Shown here piece after piece: positions 62,887-64,000 of a stretch of DNA of 64,000 bases. The number at the start of each line of letters is the position of its first letter. The first letter of the stretch is position 1. Under the pieces are notes generated by a model. The model had not been told where the DNA came from. It saw only the letters and a list, made by a program, of their open reading frames with translations, and did no database searches. The DNA comes from WLXB01 sp040221475 (GTDB taxonomy: Bacteria > Pseudomonadota > Alphaproteobacteria > Rhodospirillales > Rhodospirillaceae): the NCBI GenBank assembly GCA_040221475.1, contig JAVKEJ010000058.1, positions 595,989 through 659,988 on the forward strand, given 5' to 3'. Made by a program: the position numbers and the translations under genes.

Positions 62887-63231
62887 ATGATTATTGATCG
62901 CCAGACCTGGATCAGTGGATACAGAACCTTGTGGATGATCGTAACCTTTGACTTGCCCGTAACTGAGAAAATAGAACGCAAGGCGGCAACAGGTTTTCGT
63001 AATTACTTGCTGGATGAAGGATTCGGCATGGCTCAATTTTCCGTCTATTATAGATTGCTCGACGGCAAAGATGCGGCTTCTTCCATGGAGCGACGCATCA
63101 AGCAAAAAGTCCCCCCTAAAGGGTCAGTCCACATTTTGACGATTACCGACAAGCAGTATGAGAACATCAGGATTTTTGAGGGTAAGCGTTCGAATGCACC
63201 GGAAAAACCCAATCAACTGGTGCTGTTTTGA
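62887..63231 (+). CDS. cas2: CRISPR-associated Cas2
   Basis: Structural partner of Cas1, 114 residues, starting 4 bases after the cas1 stop. The ferredoxin-like fold is clear: LWMIVTFDLPV with D22, FSVYYRLLDGK, and GSVHILTITDKQYENIRIFE. The N-terminal 16 residues before MIVTFDLP are kept since similar extensions are common in type II Cas2. Confidence 0.94.
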   Translation: MIIDRQTWISGYRTLWMIVTFDLPVTEKIERKAATGFRNYLLDEGFGMAQFSVYYRLLDGKDAASSMERRIKQKVPPKGSVHILTITDKQYENIRIFEGKRSNAPEKPNQLVLF

Positions 63232-63260
63232 TGCAAAAAGGATCGGTTTTAAAATGAAGA

Positions 63261-63299
63261 AAGCCGCAAACATCCTTTTAAATCAGATGTTTGCGGCTT
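63261..63299 (-). terminator. Strong hairpin between cas2 and the CRISPR array
   Basis: A perfect 14-bp stem, AAGCCGCAAACATC (63261-63274) with GATGTTTGCGGCTT (63286-63299), and an 11-nt loop. Read on the minus strand it is followed by TTTCTTCATTTT, so it fits a terminator for array transcription coming from the right. On the plus strand there is little T tract behind it. Confidence 0.8.
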
Positions 63300-63303
63300 A
63301 TCT

Positions 63304-64000
63304 AGCTTAGATCATTTGGCCTTGGGTGCCACCCGCAACATGACCACCAATATTGTTCATCTGCTTCACAGCTTAGATCATTTGGCCTTGGGTGCCACCC
63401 GCAACGAGCGATGATGCTGCTGGCTACGTCACTAAAGCTTAGATCATTTGGCCTTGGGTGCCACCCGCAACGTGTTTAGTTGACGATATCTGTATCTTGC
63501 TAGCTTAGATCATTTGGCCTTGGGTGCCACCCGCAACATGCGAGGTATTTGTTCATCGGCCAGGATAAGCTTAGATCATTTGGCCTTGGGTGCCACCCGC
63601 AACTTGGCAAATCACATATGAGGGCGGGTCCGTAGCTTAGATCATTTGGCCTTGGGTGCCACCCGCAACCAAATCAATCAGTGTAAACGCTTCCCATGAA
63701 GCTTAGATCATTTGGCCTTGGGTGCCACCCGCAACCTCGCGCCGTTTGTTGTTGATGGAAATCGCAGCTTAGATCATTTGGCCTTGGGTGCCACCCGCAA
63801 CTGCAACCGGGTCAATCATGGCATAGTCACGAGCTTAGATCATTTGGCCTTGGGTGCCACCCGCAACTGAAGGGTCAATATGCCGTTCGACGTATCCAGC
63901 TTAGATCATTTGGCCTTGTGTGCCACCCGCAACCATGCCGCAGACCTTTCAAGTCGTTGTTGAAGCTTAGATCATTTGGCCTTGGGTGCCACCCGCAACC
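63304..64000 (-). CRISPR. Type II-C CRISPR array, at least 11 repeats, cut by the window end
   Basis: Repeats of 36 bp start at 63304, 63370, 63436, 63502, 63568, 63634, 63700, 63766, 63832, 63898 and 63964; all ten spacers are 30 bp. In the minus-strand direction the repeat begins GTTGCGGGTGGCACCC and ends ATGATCTAAGCT, the usual GTTG start of type II crRNA repeats, and this orientation pairs with the tracrRNA. The copy at 63898 has one base change (TTGTGTG for TTGGGTG on the plus strand). The array continues beyond 64,000, so its leader and true size are unknown. Confidence 0.97.

Larger units (their letters stand above)
54886..64000. mobile_element. Integrative genomic island carrying type II-C CRISPR-Cas (left part)
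   Basis: The left boundary is the half tRNA-Ala; a tyrosine integrase gene follows at 55118. Inside are a toxin-antitoxin pair, an AlpA-like regulator, an unknown protein and the CRISPR-Cas system. The right end is outside the window. Since only the tRNA 3' half is here, the intact tRNA-Ala gene should be at the far right end, on the minus strand. Whether the CRISPR locus came in with the same integrase event cannot be decided from this window. Confidence 0.7.

Noticed and set aside
58771..63231. Type II-A or II-B classification
   Set aside because: No csn2 or cas4 next to cas1-cas2, and the short Cas9 of about 1067 residues fits II-C.
63304..64000. Array transcribed on the plus strand with its leader next to cas2
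   Set aside because: The repeat would then end in GCAAC and would have the same sense as the tracrRNA anti-repeat, so it could not pair; the terminator at 63261-63299 also suits the minus strand.

Overview
The window looks like a piece of an alphaproteobacterial chromosome. The evidence is the lptB-rpoN-ptsN order at the left end, the Caulobacter-type sphingolipid (ceramide) gene cluster, the Lrp-regulated pyruvate-dehydrogenase-like gene, the TonB-dependent receptors, and PAS_5 and DUF1045 families typical of that class. I cannot fix the order or genus; something near Rhodospirillales or Caulobacterales is plausible.

Layout. Bases 1-3.2 kb: LPS export ATPase lptB, sigma-54 rpoN and nitrogen-PTS ptsN. 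3.2-17.7 kb: mixed chromosomal genes, including a CDP-alcohol phosphatidyltransferase, DUF3047 and DUF547 exported proteins, VOC-fold proteins, an AbrB-type membrane protein, a transketolase/PDH-E1-like enzyme divergent from an AsnC/Lrp regulator, an acyl-CoA synthetase and a large unrecognised protein. 17.7-20.3 kb (minus strand): a four-gene bufferin (bufABCD / gigPABT) operon, whose precursor peptide, MNIO enzyme, partner protein and DoxX membrane protein should make a cysteine-modified copper-binding peptide. 23.5-34.4 kb: a ceramide cluster with acyl-ACP ligase, ceramide reductase, ACP, serine palmitoyltransferase, a nucleotidyltransferase-fold protein and a ceramide-kinase-like protein (cpgA/cpgB-like), LptF and LptG paralogues, a di-iron hydroxylase and a GNAT acyltransferase resembling bacterial ceramide synthase. 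35-45.9 kb: a molybdoenzyme, small exported proteins, a TonB receptor, two MECR-like reductases and a PLP dehydratase. 46-51.9 kb: a cobalamin riboswitch followed by a btuB-btuF-btuC-btuD operon and a convergent cobalamin-binding protein gene. 51.9-54.6 kb: two response-regulator-like signalling proteins.

At 54,886 the chromosome meets a mobile element. The junction holds the 3' half of a tRNA-Ala(GGC) gene, cut at the anticodon loop, next to a P4-type tyrosine integrase. The element runs off the right edge of the window. It carries a HigB/HigA-type toxin-antitoxin pair, a palindrome-rich non-coding region, an unrecognised 272-residue protein, an AlpA-like regulator and a complete type II-C CRISPR-Cas system: tracrRNA (minus strand), cas9, cas1, cas2 and an array of at least 11 repeats of 36 bp with 30-bp spacers.

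The CRISPR system is the most notable item. All Cas9 RuvC and HNH catalytic residues are present. A tracrRNA can be drawn with a promoter, a 25-nt perfect anti-repeat and a terminator, its promoter lying over the false upstream start codons of cas9. The array is inferred to be transcribed towards cas2 from the minus strand and to end at a strong hairpin. The sequence therefore supports an intact, probably functional II-C system carried on a tRNA-integrated island.
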